Shown here in pieces: positions 25,746-35,279 of a stretch of DNA of 64,000 nucleotides. The notes beneath the pieces were generated by a model. The model searched no databases. It saw only the letters and a list, made by a program, of their open reading frames with translations, and was not told where the DNA came from. A program made the position numbers and the translations under genes. This DNA comes from Roseobacter insulae (GTDB taxonomy: Bacteria; Pseudomonadota; Alphaproteobacteria; Rhodobacterales; Rhodobacteraceae), in NCBI RefSeq assembly GCF_019375555.1, contig NZ_JAHXDN010000001.1, forward strand, positions 124,001 to 188,000. Direction: 5' to 3'. Each line of letters starts with the position of its first letter. Position 1 is the first letter of the stretch.

Positions 25746-27191
25746 ATGGTGCAAACCTCCCAGCCTGCGGTTTCAACCGACCAACCCGCCACGGGATGGT
25801 TTCCGACCGCCTATACGATCCTTTTCGCCCTTGTCGTGATAATGGCCATCCTCACGTGGCTGGTGCCCGCCGGCGAATACCAGCGGGTACAAAGCGATAT
25901 CCTCGGCAAGGATGTGCCCGTGCCCGGGACCTATCAGACCGTCGAGGCAGCACCCCAGAGCATTACACATGTACTGATGGCGCCGATTGCCGGGTTCTAT
26001 GATCCGGTCTCCTACGAAGCGAATGCGATCGATGTCTCGCTCTTCGTTCTGGTGGTCGGCGGGTTTCTGGGTGTGGTCACCGCTACCGGGGCCATCGACA
26101 TCGGTGTGTCACAGGCCATGCGCAAGCTCAAAGGGCGCGAAAAGTGGATGATCCCGATCATGATGACGCTCTTCGCGGCTGGCGGCACAACCTATGGCAT
26201 GGCCGAAGAAACGCTGGCCTTTTACGTTCTCCTGATCCCGATCATGATCGCCGCGGGCTATGACGCCCTGACCGGTGTGGCGGTGATCATGCTGGGTGCG
26301 GGGGTCGGGGTCATAGGCTCGACCATCAATCCGTTCTCAACCGCGATTGCGTCTGACGCCGCGGGCATTCCATTCACCCAGGGCATGTGGCTGCGCGTCG
26401 CGATCCTCGGGCTGTGCTGGCTGGCCGCCACCCTTTTCGTCATGCGCTATGCAGAGCGCGTGCGCCGCGACCCGTCCGCCTCGCGCGTGGCCGACATGAA
26501 AGAGGCCAACGAAGCCTTTTTCCTGCAACCGGCGAAGCGACCGGACACGGAAAAGCTGACGCCCCTGCATATTGTGATCCTGATCCTTTTTGCTGCGACC
26601 TTCGCCGTTATGGTATGGGGTGTTTCCACGCAGGGCTGGTGGATGGCGGAAATGTCCGCCCTCTTTCTGGGCTCCGCCATCCTGATCGGCACGCTTGCCT
26701 GGCTGGGGGAAAAGCAGTTCACCACCGCCTTCGTGGCGGGTGCGCGCGACCTGCTGGGCGTTGCCCTCGTCATCGGACTGGCGCGCGGCATTGTCATCAT
26801 CATGGATCAGGGCCGGATTACCGATACGTTCCTGCATGGCTTCGAGGGATGGATAGGTGGCATGTCGGACATCGCCTTCGTCAATGCCTTGTTCGCAATC
26901 GAAGCATTGATGAGCTTTCTGGTGCCCTCGACATCCGGCCTTGCCGTTCTGTCGATGCCGATCATGGCACCCCTGTCCGATTTCGCCGGGGTGAGCCGTG
27001 ACCTTGCTGTCACCGCCTTTCAGACCGCCATCGGCATCACCAACCTCATCGCACCTACATATGCCGTTGTCGTGGGTGGTCTGGCCATCGGGCGGGTTCC
27101 CTACAACAGGTGGCTGCTGTTCATCTGGCCGCTCCTTCTGATCCTGTCGTTTATTTGCATGGCTCTGCTGAGCCTGGCGGTGATGTTGTGA
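25746..27191 (+). CDS. YfcC/DcuC-family transporter of the arginine deiminase operon
   Basis: The 481-residue membrane protein has about 12 helices and matches the YfcC/C4-dicarboxylate anaerobic carrier family (start of the core: [23 protein letters not shown]; later [17 protein letters not shown] and [19 protein letters not shown]). Its position directly before arcA, with a four-base overlap, suggests it works as the arginine/ornithine antiporter in place of classical ArcD; this role is inferred from context. The FNR/FixK box upstream indicates low-oxygen induction of the operon. Confidence 0.87.
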   Translation: MVQTSQPAVSTDQPATGWFPTAYTILFALVVIMAILTWLVPAGEYQRVQSDILGKDVPVPGTYQTVEAAPQSITHVLMAPIAGFYDPVSYEANAIDVSLFVLVVGGFLGVVTATGAIDIGVSQAMRKLKGREKWMIPIMMTLFAAGGTTYGMAEETLAFYVLLIPIMIAAGYDALTGVAVIMLGAGVGVIGSTINPFSTAIASDAAGIPFTQGMWLRVAILGLCWLAATLFVMRYAERVRRDPSASRVADMKEANEAFFLQPAKRPDTEKLTPLHIVILILFAATFAVMVWGVSTQGWWMAEMSALFLGSAILIGTLAWLGEKQFTTAFVAGARDLLGVALVIGLARGIVIIMDQGRITDTFLHGFEGWIGGMSDIAFVNALFAIEALMSFLVPSTSGLAVLSMPIMAPLSDFAGVSRDLAVTAFQTAIGITNLIAPTYAVVVGGLAIGRVPYNRWLLFIWPLLLILSFICMALLSLAVML

Positions 27192-28411
27192 CCGCCCCCC
27201 TTGGTGTTCATTCCGAAACCGGCAAGCTGCGCGCGGTGATGGTGTCGCGCCCGGGGTTGGCGCATGAACGGCTGACGCCCAGCAACTGCGACGAACTTTT
27301 ATTCGATGACGTGTTCTGGGTTGAAGAGGCGCGCAAGGATCACTTTGCCTTTTGTGACAAGATGCGTGACCGCGGCATTGAAGTGCTGGACCAACACGAC
27401 ATGTTGACGGAGATACTCGACATCGCAAAGGCGCGCCGGTGGCTGCTTGATCGCAAGATCACCGAGGACCACATCGGTGTCGGCATGATGGATGATCTGC
27501 GCGCATGGCTGGACGAGATGCCCTCGCCTGCGCTGACGCGGTTTCTGACCGGCGGTATCACGGTGCACGATCTGCCCTTTGCCCCGACCAGCATGTTCGG
27601 CCGGTTTCTGGGAGCAGACGGTTTTGTCCTGCCGCCGCTGCCGAACCTGCTGTTCACACGCGACACCAGCTGTTGGATCTATGGCGGCGTGACCCTCAAC
27701 CCGATGCATTGGCCGGCCCGTCAGCAGGAAACTCTGATTGCCGCGGCGATCTACCGGTTTCACCCCCGTTTTGCGGGGCGGACAAAAGTCTGGTGGGGCA
27801 ATCCCGATCAGGATTTTGGCCCAGCAACCCTGGAAGGAGGGGATATCATGCCCATCGGCAACGGGGTCGTTCTGGCGGGCATGGGAGAGCGCACAACCCC
27901 TCAGGCGGTGGGTCAGCTGGCCATGTCCCTGTTCCGTCAGGAAGCCGCCGAACGTGTTATTGCCTGCCAGATGCCAGCGTCGCGCGCTGCCATGCATCTC
28001 GACACGGTTTTCACTTTTTGTGATCGGGATCTGGTGACCAGCTTCACGCATGTGGCTGACAAGATCAGATGTTTCACCCTGTTCCCGGACGACAGGCGTG
28101 GACTGCGCGTGAAGGAAGACCCGGGCAACATATTCGACATGGTCGAGGAGGCGCTTGGCCTGACATCCCTGCGCACCATTGGCACCGGCGGTGATCACTT
28201 CGAGCAGGAGCGCGAACAGTGGGACGATGGCAATAATGTCGTAGCCCTGGAGCCGGGCGTTGTGCTGGCCTATGACCGCAACGTGCATACCAACACATTG
28301 CTGCGTAAGGCCGGTGTCGAAGTGATCACGATCCGCGGTGCCGAGCTGGGTCGCGGTCGCGGCGGCGGCCATTGCATGACCTGTCCGATCTCACGCGATC
28401 CTGTGGAGTAA
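27188..28411 (+). CDS. arcA: Arginine deiminase ArcA
   Basis: The start is a GTG at 27188 that overlaps the transporter stop (GTGA), giving 407 residues, the normal size. The protein carries the deiminase motifs: N-terminal [47 protein letters not shown] and the C-terminal GGGHCMTCP with catalytic Cys396. It converts arginine to citrulline and ammonia in the cytosol. It is the first enzyme of the operon, followed four bases later by arcB. Confidence 0.96.
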   Translation: MTAPLGVHSETGKLRAVMVSRPGLAHERLTPSNCDELLFDDVFWVEEARKDHFAFCDKMRDRGIEVLDQHDMLTEILDIAKARRWLLDRKITEDHIGVGMMDDLRAWLDEMPSPALTRFLTGGITVHDLPFAPTSMFGRFLGADGFVLPPLPNLLFTRDTSCWIYGGVTLNPMHWPARQQETLIAAAIYRFHPRFAGRTKVWWGNPDQDFGPATLEGGDIMPIGNGVVLAGMGERTTPQAVGQLAMSLFRQEAAERVIACQMPASRAAMHLDTVFTFCDRDLVTSFTHVADKIRCFTLFPDDRRGLRVKEDPGNIFDMVEEALGLTSLRTIGTGGDHFEQEREQWDDGNNVVALEPGVVLAYDRNVHTNTLLRKAGVEVITIRGAELGRGRGGGHCMTCPISRDPVE

Positions 28412-28415
28412 GCGC

Positions 28416-29417
28416 ATGGCCTATAACCTCAAGAACCGATCCTTCCTGACCCTGCGGGATTTCACCGGACCCGAAATCAGGTTTCTGCTGAAACTCGCCG
28501 CCGATCTGAAAGCGGCCAAATACGCAGGCACCGAACAACAGACGCTTGCGGGGCGGGAAATTGCCCTGATCTTCGAGAAAAATTCAACCCGCACCCGTGT
28601 CGGTTTCGAAGTCGCCGCCCATGATCAGGGGGCGCATGTCACCTATCTTGGCCCCTCGGGCAGCCACATCGGCAAGAAGGAAAGCATCAAGGATACAGCG
28701 CGCGTTCTGGGCCGGGTGTATGATGCGATCGAGTATCGCGGGTTTGGCCAGAAGGTCGTGGAAACGCTGGCCGAATGGTCAGGCGTACCCGTCTACAATG
28801 GCCTGACGGATGAATTCCATCCCACGCAGATCCTTGCGGATGTGTTGACGATGACCGAACATGTCGACAAACCGCTTGGCCAGATCGCCTTCTGTTTTCT
28901 GGGTGATGTTGGCAACAACATGGGCGACAGTCTGTTGATCGGCGCGGCGAAACTGGGCATGGATGTGCGGCTGTGTGGACCGAAATCGCTGTGGCCGGAC
29001 CAATCCATCGTCAAGGCCGCGCTGGCGCAAGCCAAGCAAACCGGTGCGCGGATCTTACTGACGGAGGACGTCCAGCAAGGGGTGAGCGAATGCGATGTTC
29101 TCTATACCGATGTCTGGGTCTCGATGGGTGAGGCCGAAAAGGTCTGGGCGGAAAGGATCAAGCTGCTGATGCCGTATCAGGTCACCTCGGAGGTCATGGC
29201 GATGACCGGCAATCCCCAGACGAAGTTCATGCATTGCCTGCCCGCCTTTCACAACACTGATACAGAGGTCGGTGCAGAAATCCGACAGAAGTTTGGCCTT
29301 GACGGGATGGAGGTCACGGAAGAGGTGTTTGAATCCACCGCCTCCATCGTCTTTGATCAGGCGGAAAACAGGATGCACACGATCAAAGCGGTTCTTGTTG
29401 CAACTTTGGGGTCCTGA
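28416..29417 (+). CDS. arcB: Catabolic ornithine carbamoyltransferase ArcB
   Basis: The 333-residue protein has the carbamoyl-phosphate site [14 protein letters not shown] and the ornithine-side motif [10 protein letters not shown]. The length (longer than the ~308-residue anabolic forms) and the position between arcA and arcC indicate the catabolic enzyme, which phosphorolyses citrulline to ornithine and carbamoyl phosphate. The stop directly touches the arcC start, so translation is probably coupled. Confidence 0.95.
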   Translation: MAYNLKNRSFLTLRDFTGPEIRFLLKLAADLKAAKYAGTEQQTLAGREIALIFEKNSTRTRVGFEVAAHDQGAHVTYLGPSGSHIGKKESIKDTARVLGRVYDAIEYRGFGQKVVETLAEWSGVPVYNGLTDEFHPTQILADVLTMTEHVDKPLGQIAFCFLGDVGNNMGDSLLIGAAKLGMDVRLCGPKSLWPDQSIVKAALAQAKQTGARILLTEDVQQGVSECDVLYTDVWVSMGEAEKVWAERIKLLMPYQVTSEVMAMTGNPQTKFMHCLPAFHNTDTEVGAEIRQKFGLDGMEVTEEVFESTASIVFDQAENRMHTIKAVLVATLGS

Positions 29418-30332
29418 ATGAGAATTGTCGTTGCGTTGGGCGGTAACGCCCTGTCTGTCAGAGGCGAAAGCCTGACCGCCGAAAGCCAGCGTGCCAGCAT
29501 CCGGGTTGCCGCCGCCTCTCTCGCGCAGCTTCTGGAGGCTGGTCATGAAGTGGTCATCACCCACGGGAACGGCCCTCAGGTCGGGTATCTGGCCCTGCAG
29601 GGCGGCGCCTTTCCCCTCGATGTGCTGGGGGCGGAAACCGATGGGATGATCGGCTATGTCCTCCAACAGGAGCTCGACAACGCCTATGCCCCGGAAACCC
29701 ACTACGCCACCCTGCTGACCCAGATCGAAGTCGATCCCGATGATCCTGCGTTTTTGGCACCGACCAAATTCATCGGGCCAATCTACACCGAGGAAGAAGC
29801 GGCGAAACTCAGTGCAGAGCGCAGTTGGACCATGGGCCGGGACGGCGTGCATTTTCGCCGCACGGTGCCATCGCCGCGGCCCAAGCGGATCCTCGAACTG
29901 GGTGTGATACGGTTGTTGCTCGACCAGGGCGTTGTCATCATCTGTGCTGGCGGGGGCGGTATTCCGGTTGTTCAAAAAGACGATGGCTCGATGATCGGGG
30001 TGGAGGCCGTGATTGACAAGGATCACGCCAGTGGTCTGCTGGCACGCGCTCTGGACGCCGATGCCTTCCTGATGCTCACGGATGTTGCGGGCGTGTTCAC
30101 GGGCTGGGGGACGCCGGACCAGTCCCTGATCAGACAGGCCTCCCCGCAGGAGCTTGCGCAAATGTCCTTTCCCGCCGGGTCGATGGGACCGAAGGTGGAG
30201 GCCGCCTGCGAATTTGCCACGGCAACCGGCGGTTTTGCCGCGATCGGTCGCCTGGCCGACACGCAGAGCCTTGTCGCCGGAACGACCGGCACGCGGATCT
30301 GTTCAGACCGCAACGCCCCACCAGCTCCGTGA
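29418..30332 (+). CDS. arcC: Carbamate kinase ArcC
   Basis: The 304-residue amino acid kinase-fold protein starts RIVVALGGNALSVRGE and contains VVITHGNGPQVGYLALQ and ICAGGGGIPVV, typical of carbamate kinase. It makes ATP from carbamoyl phosphate and ADP, the energy-yielding step of the pathway. It is the last gene of the operon and its final 30 bases overlap the end of the convergent DUF5765 gene. Confidence 0.95.
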   Translation: MRIVVALGGNALSVRGESLTAESQRASIRVAAASLAQLLEAGHEVVITHGNGPQVGYLALQGGAFPLDVLGAETDGMIGYVLQQELDNAYAPETHYATLLTQIEVDPDDPAFLAPTKFIGPIYTEEEAAKLSAERSWTMGRDGVHFRRTVPSPRPKRILELGVIRLLLDQGVVIICAGGGGIPVVQKDDGSMIGVEAVIDKDHASGLLARALDADAFLMLTDVAGVFTGWGTPDQSLIRQASPQELAQMSFPAGSMGPKVEAACEFATATGGFAAIGRLADTQSLVAGTTGTRICSDRNAPPAP

Positions 30333-31025
30333 CGTCACTGATCGCCGGACCGGCGGGCTGAGGCTGATGCAGAGAATGGCGATCGAGAACAGGCACCAGA
30401 TTGCGGGCATCTCATTCGGGTCATCTGTCAGATACCAGGCGAGCACGGGGCCGGTCACCAGATGCAGCAGCACGAAGCGCCACGCACCGTAAAGCAACGG
30501 CAGCGCAAAGGCGGCGGCCATGTAGGTCGGAAAGCCGAAATGCGTGCCAAGTGCGGCTTCCAGCGGCCGCAAGAGACCATTGTACGGCACGTCCCACGCG
30601 ATGTGCCACTCCCCCGAAACGGTACAGTAAGCCTGCCCGCACAGTGCTGTGCCCGGTTGGCACGTCCCAAAGGTTTCCCAAGGGATGATCTGCGCCAGCA
30701 TGACCGCCGAGGAGCCCGCACAAAGCGATAGTATCCACACCCGGACACGACGCCTGACCGCCCCGGGCACCAGTTCCATCGCGAAGAGATTGATGAAGAT
30801 CGGCTGGAAAACGATGTGCAGGTACGACAGCAGCGTGATGGTCTGATTTGCTGGTGTGCCGCATTTATCCACAACGATGTATCCGGCAACCTGCAGGGCC
30901 TCCATCGCGGTGAAGTAACCAAGCGTCGCCCAGATTGCCGCAGGCTGTTTGTGGTGCAGGGTGACGCCAGTGGCGACCGCACCGACAATAACCATCGCTG
31001 CGGAGGCTTCAATGCTCCAGCACAC
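30303..31025 (-). CDS. DUF5765-like membrane protein
   Basis: The 240-residue protein has about seven hydrophobic segments, starting MCWSIEASAAMVIVGAVATG, and several cysteines in a loop (TCQPGTALCGQAYC). It matches the DUF5765 type of membrane protein of unknown function. It begins four bases after cbpM and ends in overlap with arcC. The operon appears to be cbpA, cbpM and this gene. Confidence 0.65.
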   Translation of the reverse strand: MCWSIEASAAMVIVGAVATGVTLHHKQPAAIWATLGYFTAMEALQVAGYIVVDKCGTPANQTITLLSYLHIVFQPIFINLFAMELVPGAVRRRVRVWILSLCAGSSAVMLAQIIPWETFGTCQPGTALCGQAYCTVSGEWHIAWDVPYNGLLRPLEAALGTHFGFPTYMAAAFALPLLYGAWRFVLLHLVTGPVLAWYLTDDPNEMPAIWCLFSIAILCISLSPPVRRSVTSRSWWGVAV

Positions 31026-31028
31026 CGG

Positions 31029-31328
31029 TCAAATGGCCTCGTAGCGGGCCAGCCTTCGCAAAAACCTGTCGCGTTCTTCCAGCAGCTCAAGCACCAGCGC
31101 GACACCGGCGGTGTTGATCCCCAGATCCCGGTTCAGCCGTCGCGCTTTCTTGGCACGGACGATGTTTGCCCCCCTGAAGCGCCAGGTCTGAGCAGTAGAC
31201 CCGTGCGGTTCGAGCACGCCATGCTCCACCAGTTCAATGACCCATGCCTCGTCCGCCTCGCAGAAACGACACAGGTCCGGCAGCGAAAGCGCGTCCACGA
31301 TATCGCTGCGCCGCGTTGCTTTTTTCAT
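31029..31328 (-). CDS. cbpM: CbpM-like chaperone modulator
   Basis: The 99-residue helical protein (LSLPDLCRFCEADEAWVIELVEHGVLEP) matches CbpM, a specific inhibitor of the DnaJ homologue CbpA. The start at 31328 has GGAGG eight bases upstream. It follows cbpA by four bases, the standard arrangement. Confidence 0.85.
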   Translation of the reverse strand: MKKATRRSDIVDALSLPDLCRFCEADEAWVIELVEHGVLEPHGSTAQTWRFRGANIVRAKKARRLNRDLGINTAGVALVLELLEERDRFLRRLARYEAI

Positions 31329-31332
31329 AGTC

Positions 31333-32265
31333 CTATCCTCCAAGATGGGCGCGCGGATCAAATGGCATCACCTTTGCCATTTCCTCAAAGAACGCGCGCG
31401 CTTCTTCCGTGGTGACCTTCGGATTGACGATTTTGAGCGTCGCATAGATGTCGCCGGCGGGTGTGCCGGGCAAACCCTTGCCCTTGAGCCGCAGTTTTTG
31501 CCCCGTGCGCGCACTTTCAGGGATGCGAAGATCCACCTTGCCGCCCGGTGTCGGCATCACGACATGCCCCCCCAAGACGGCCTCCCAGGGCGCAACGGGC
31601 AGATCAAGATGCAGGTCTTTACCCTCGGGCCGGTAAATCGGATGAGGCGCGAAGGACACTTCCAGAAACAGGTCTCCTGCGGGACCACCGCCAAAAGAAG
31701 ATGCGCCCTGCCCGGCAAGCCGGATGTGCTGCCCTTGCATTATGCCTTTGGGCACGCTCACCGAAACGGACCGCTCCTGCAGGGTGACAGCCCCATCCGG
31801 CCCCACCACGGGCGACCGCATCGTCAAGGTGCGCGCTGCGCCCCTATATGCGTCCTCAATGTCGATCATCAACTGCGCATGGCTGTCCGCGCCACGGCCT
31901 GACGCCCGGTGTCCGCCCGCTGCCCCGCCACGCCGGAACAGCGTCTCAAAAAAGTCGCTGAACGCCCCCTCGGGACCGGGGCCGCCTTCGGAAAACGCAA
32001 AGCCGCTGTCCCATCCGGGGGGCGGCTGATAGCCTCCCGCGCCGCGCGGCGGTTCGGCACCCAATTGATCGTAGGCCGCACGCTTTTCGGGATCGCTCAA
32101 CACCTCGTAGGCTTCGTTCACATCCTTGAACTTGGCCTCTGCATCGGCAGATGTGTTGATGTCAGGGTGATACTTGCGGGCAGCTTTGCGAAAGGCTCGC
32201 TTTATCTCGTCTGCAGTTGCATCGCGCTTCACCCCCAACGCTTTGTAGTAGTCCTTGAATTCCAT
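31333..32265 (-). CDS. cbpA: DnaJ-family co-chaperone CbpA
   Basis: The 310-residue protein starts with a J-domain (MEFKDYYKALGVKRDATADE; HPD at residues 33-35), then a Gly/Pro-rich linker and two C-terminal beta domains (LMIDIEDAYRGAARTLTM and GKDLHLDLPVAPWEAVLGG). The zinc-finger of true DnaJ is absent, which defines CbpA. It stimulates DnaK. In-frame codons upstream are not J-domain-like, so the ATG at 32265 is used. A box at 32326 lies 60 bases upstream. Confidence 0.9.
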   Translation of the reverse strand: MEFKDYYKALGVKRDATADEIKRAFRKAARKYHPDINTSADAEAKFKDVNEAYEVLSDPEKRAAYDQLGAEPPRGAGGYQPPPGWDSGFAFSEGGPGPEGAFSDFFETLFRRGGAAGGHRASGRGADSHAQLMIDIEDAYRGAARTLTMRSPVVGPDGAVTLQERSVSVSVPKGIMQGQHIRLAGQGASSFGGGPAGDLFLEVSFAPHPIYRPEGKDLHLDLPVAPWEAVLGGHVVMPTPGGKVDLRIPESARTGQKLRLKGKGLPGTPAGDIYATLKIVNPKVTTEEARAFFEEMAKVMPFDPRAHLGG

Positions 32266-32325
32266 CTGCCATGTATCCGAAAATCTGATGTCGCAGCAAA
32301 TTGGCACAGCGCTCATCGAGCTTCA

Positions 32326-32339
32326 TTGATCTTTGTCAG
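32326..32339. promoter_or_regulatory. FNR/FixK-type box TTGATCTTTGTCAG
   Basis: One mismatch at the last base. It lies between the divergent cbpA (60 bases) and USP (83 bases) starts, matching the divergent placement seen elsewhere in the island. Confidence 0.55.
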
Positions 32340-32422
32340 TCGTCTGGCGGTATGATCTGTCAGCCCTGATCCGACCCCGTCGCGCAAGTCAGCGACGCGG
32401 GCACACAGAACGGAGTAACATC

Positions 32423-33268
32423 ATGAACCGCCGCACCCTTCTCTTTGTCATCAACTCGGAAACCGCGGACACTGTGCTCGAGGAGGCGGCGGAAGCCACC
32501 GAAAAGACACAGGGCCATCTGAGCCTGCTTTTGATTGATCCCGCACCGGCGTTGCCGATCTACGCCTATGGCGGTCCGCCCTACAGCGGCATGAATATTC
32601 CGGACAACTGGGGGGAAATGGTCGATGAGGCCCAGCGTGCCCAGAAAAGCCGTGTTCAGAAGATTGAGCAGGTGCTGGCGCAAAGCGGTGTTTCCGCGGA
32701 CGTCCAATCCGTTCTGTGCGCAACGCTGGACGTCAAGCGTCACGTTGCACGCAGGGCCCGTGTCTGCGACGAGGTTTTCATCGCAGCCGATTTTCGCGAA
32801 ACGCCTGAAATCCTGCGCGAAGCCGCCCATGGCGTGCTGTTCCATTCGCCGGTCGGGCTGAGGTTGAACGGATCGATGGCCACGGACGCCAACCGCATAT
32901 TCGTCGCCTGGGACAGCAGCGAAACTGCATCCAGCGCCGTGCACGCAGCCCTGCCCTATCTGAAACGCGCCGAGGACGTTGTGATCGGGTGTATCGACCC
33001 GGTGATGACAACGGCAGGAGACGGATTCGACCCGGGAACGGATGTCGCCGCCTGGCTCAGTCATCATGGGTGTCGCGTCACCATTTCGCAGTTCCCCAGC
33101 GGCGGGAATGAGGTCGGGGTGTGTATCCAGGATCGCGCGCGGGAATTCGGCGCGGATCTGGTCGTGCTGGGCGCTTACGGTCACGCGCGGGTGCTCGAAG
33201 CGGTGTTCGGCGGCACCACCAGAACGATGCTGGAACAAACCGAGCTACCCGTTCTTCTGGCTCACTAG
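32423..33268 (+). CDS. Tandem universal stress protein
   Basis: The 281-residue protein contains two UspA-like domains; the second shows DLVVLGAYGHARVLEAVFGGTTRTML, close to the USP nucleotide-binding signature. The start at 32423 has CGGAGT at ribosome-site distance. It is divergent from cbpA, with an FNR/FixK-like box between, and is followed 23 bases later by the ClbS/DfsB gene. Confidence 0.87.
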   Translation: MNRRTLLFVINSETADTVLEEAAEATEKTQGHLSLLLIDPAPALPIYAYGGPPYSGMNIPDNWGEMVDEAQRAQKSRVQKIEQVLAQSGVSADVQSVLCATLDVKRHVARRARVCDEVFIAADFRETPEILREAAHGVLFHSPVGLRLNGSMATDANRIFVAWDSSETASSAVHAALPYLKRAEDVVIGCIDPVMTTAGDGFDPGTDVAAWLSHHGCRVTISQFPSGGNEVGVCIQDRAREFGADLVVLGAYGHARVLEAVFGGTTRTMLEQTELPVLLAH

Positions 33269-33291
33269 GCATCGCCAGATCGGAGGAGAGG

Positions 33292-33798
33292 ATGGCCTGC
33301 ACGCATAAATCAGAGCTGCTGAAAATCACCAATAAGGAATATGCGAAGCTGTCAAAGCTCATTGCGCCACTGGATGGACAACTGGCGGCAATGGCGCTTG
33401 ATGGCGTGTCAATCAAGGATGTGATTGGCCACCGCGCGCATTGGATCGGGCTTTTCCTTGGCTGGTATCACGATGGCCTTGCCGGAAAGGAAGTCTTCTT
33501 TCCGGCCGAGGGCTATAAATGGACGGAACTCAACCGGTACAATGCCGATTTGCGGCAACGTCAGGCGCATCTTGACTGGGAGGCCGTCTGCGGCCTCTTA
33601 CAGGGCGGATACGCAGACATGATAGGCTTCATCGAAACGGCCTCTGACGAGACCCTGTACGGCGGTTCGATGATTGGTGCCAAGAACGATTGGACACCCG
33701 GCAGATGGGCTGAAGCCGCCGGGGCGAGCCACTTTCGCTCTGCTGCGAAATTCGTGCGGTCCGTGCTGAAGGACCACCACGCATCAAGCCCGCCCTGA
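33292..33798 (+). CDS. ClbS/DfsB-family four-helix bundle protein
   Basis: The 168-residue protein matches the ClbS/DfsB family (start KSELLKITNKEYAKLSKLI; then IKDVIGHRAHWIGLFLGWY). Family members include ClbS, which hydrolyses the colibactin cyclopropane and protects DNA; most others are uncharacterised. A strong GGAGGAGAGG precedes the ATG. It probably shares a transcript with the USP gene and ends 10 bases before the convergent MBL gene. Confidence 0.8.
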   Translation: MACTHKSELLKITNKEYAKLSKLIAPLDGQLAAMALDGVSIKDVIGHRAHWIGLFLGWYHDGLAGKEVFFPAEGYKWTELNRYNADLRQRQAHLDWEAVCGLLQGGYADMIGFIETASDETLYGGSMIGAKNDWTPGRWAEAAGASHFRSAAKFVRSVLKDHHASSPP

Positions 33799-33808
33799 CA
33801 CGGGGATA

Positions 33809-34693
33809 TCAGATCGCGTTGACCGGCACCTTGAGCACGGGCTTCCCATCCTTGGTCTTCGGCAGTTCCCCCGCGCGCATGTTCACCTGCAACGAGGGCA
33901 GGATCAGGTGTGGCACGTCGAGCGTGGCGTCTCGCGCCTCGCGAAACTTGATAAACGCTTCACGCGATTTGCCCTGACCGACGTGGATGTTTTCGGCCTT
34001 CTCCTCTGCGACGGTGGTTTCCCACATGATATCGCGACCCTCCGGCCCGTAATCATGGCACATGAACAGCCGCATCTCGTCCGGCAGCGCCAGCACCTTC
34101 TGGATGGAATCATAAAGCTGCCCAGCATCCCCGCCCGGGAAATCGGCGCGCGCCGATCCTCCATCCGGCATGAAAAGCGTGTCGCCGACGAAGGTGGCAT
34201 CGCCGATGACATGCACCATGCAGGCCGGCGTGTGCCCCGGCGTATGAATCGCGAAGGCCGTCATTTCCCCGATCTGATAGCTGTCACCATCCTTGAACAG
34301 CTGATCGAACTGCGAGCCGTCGCGCTGAAATTCCGTTCCTTCGTTGAAGACCTTGCCAAAGGTTTCCTGCACCACGGTGATCTGATCACCAATACCGATC
34401 TTGCCGCCCAGTTTTGATTGGATGTAGGGCGCGGCCGACAAGTGATCCGCGTGCACATGGGTTTCGATCAGCCACTCCAGCTCAAGCTTGTATTTCCTGA
34501 TATATGCGATGATCTCATCTGAATGATCATAGGTGATGCGCCCCGCGGCATAGTCGATGTCCATCACGGAATCGATCACGGCGCAGGATTTCGAGTTTGG
34601 GTCCATCACCACATGACTGATTGTGTTGGTCTCAGGGTCGAAAAAGGATTCGACCTCGGGATGAACATCCAGATTTACGGGATATTGCGTCAT
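33809..34693 (-). CDS. Persulfide dioxygenase-like MBL-fold protein
   Basis: The 294-residue metallo-beta-lactamase-fold protein has THVHADHLSAA, then HTPGHTPACMVHV and later FMCHDYGPEGRD, the metal-binding set of the ETHE1/Blh group. These enzymes oxidise glutathione persulfide to sulfite with a single iron. The ATG at 34693 has GGAGA six bases upstream; another ATG 12 bases earlier overlaps that site. It would complete the sulfur module whose transporter and regulator lie 25 kb away, and whose phosphatase-like partner is at 4.5 kb. Confidence 0.85.
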   Translation of the reverse strand: MTQYPVNLDVHPEVESFFDPETNTISHVVMDPNSKSCAVIDSVMDIDYAAGRITYDHSDEIIAYIRKYKLELEWLIETHVHADHLSAAPYIQSKLGGKIGIGDQITVVQETFGKVFNEGTEFQRDGSQFDQLFKDGDSYQIGEMTAFAIHTPGHTPACMVHVIGDATFVGDTLFMPDGGSARADFPGGDAGQLYDSIQKVLALPDEMRLFMCHDYGPEGRDIMWETTVAEEKAENIHVGQGKSREAFIKFREARDATLDVPHLILPSLQVNMRAGELPKTKDGKPVLKVPVNAI

Positions 34694-34980
34694 GCTTTTC
34701 TCCATTCTCGGGCTGACATTAGAATAGCAGCAGTTCTGCCAGCTTCAGTGACATGGTCACATTGACGCCCTGCGCGAACGCGCCATTGAGAAAAATCAAC
34801 TTTCGCAAGGAAGTTCGAGGAAGTTGGAAATGGCATTGAGCGTCCCGCAGAGGATGGCACTCAGGCACGGCGATCTGGAATTTGAGAAGGAGGTCTTGGA
34901 AACAGAAATCATTCACCATGAAGAACAGACCAGCATCATCCCGATACACAACACCGGTCAGTTTATGCAACAAGATCAGC
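34694..34980. other. Intergenic stretch before the recombinase scar
   Basis: About 290 bases with lower GC than the neighbours. A 57-codon frame (34830-35003, plus strand) with a weak GAGG site is present but shows no family features. I see no FNR box here. Confidence 0.45.
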
Positions 34981-35193
34981 CTGTTAAGCAATGGATTGAG
35001 TGATCCTGCAATACGTCATCGTACCATCGAAGCGATCCAGGGCTTGATCGACCATATCAAGGTGATCCCAACAAACACGGAGTTCGATGTGGGACTCCAT
35101 GGTGAATTGGGTGCGATTATGGAAATGGTAGACCAAAACGACCGACGCCCCGCAGGGTTAACTGCGGGGCGTTCGTTGTCAGTGGTTGCGGGA
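34981..35193 (+). pseudogene. C-terminal remnant of a serine recombinase
   Basis: The frame reads LSDPAIRHRTIEAIQGLID, then VIPTNTEFDVGLHGELGAIM and GLTAGRSLSVVAG, which corresponds to the far C-terminus of large serine recombinases of the resolvase/invertase type found in alphaproteobacterial mobile elements. The catalytic domain, the recombinase domain and the zinc ribbon are all missing. Only about 70 residues remain recognisable. It marks a former integration or excision event between the stress island and the BKACE operon. Confidence 0.65.
35147..35170. terminator. Perfect 9-bp hairpin in the recombinase scar
   Basis: GCCCCGCAG (35147-35155) and CTGCGGGGC (35162-35170) flank the loop GGTTAA. 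A weak T-rich stretch follows. It may be the old terminator of the recombinase gene. Confidence 0.5.
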
Positions 35194-35203
35194 GGGCGCT
35201 CAA

Positions 35204-35279
35204 ATCTCAACTTACAAACGAAAGACGGCCACCCATTAGGGGCGGCCGATCTTCGTGAGCTGGCATCGCAAGTTGAGAT
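35204..35279. repeat. Inverted repeat ATCTCAACTT / AAGTTGAGAT
   Basis: Perfect 10-base arms at 35204-35213 and 35270-35279 enclose a smaller GGCC-type hairpin. It lies just after the recombinase remnant and may be part of an element end. Confidence 0.45.

Noticed and set aside
29055-30161. 368-codon open frame on the minus strand
   Set aside because: It is antisense to arcB/arcC, both of which have clear catalytic motifs.
34719-34991. 90-codon minus-strand frame
   Set aside because: It has no domain and overlaps the recombinase-scar region; coding is not supported.
34830-35003. 57-codon frame before the recombinase remnant
   Set aside because: No family features and only a weak ribosome site; noted only as part of the intergenic stretch.
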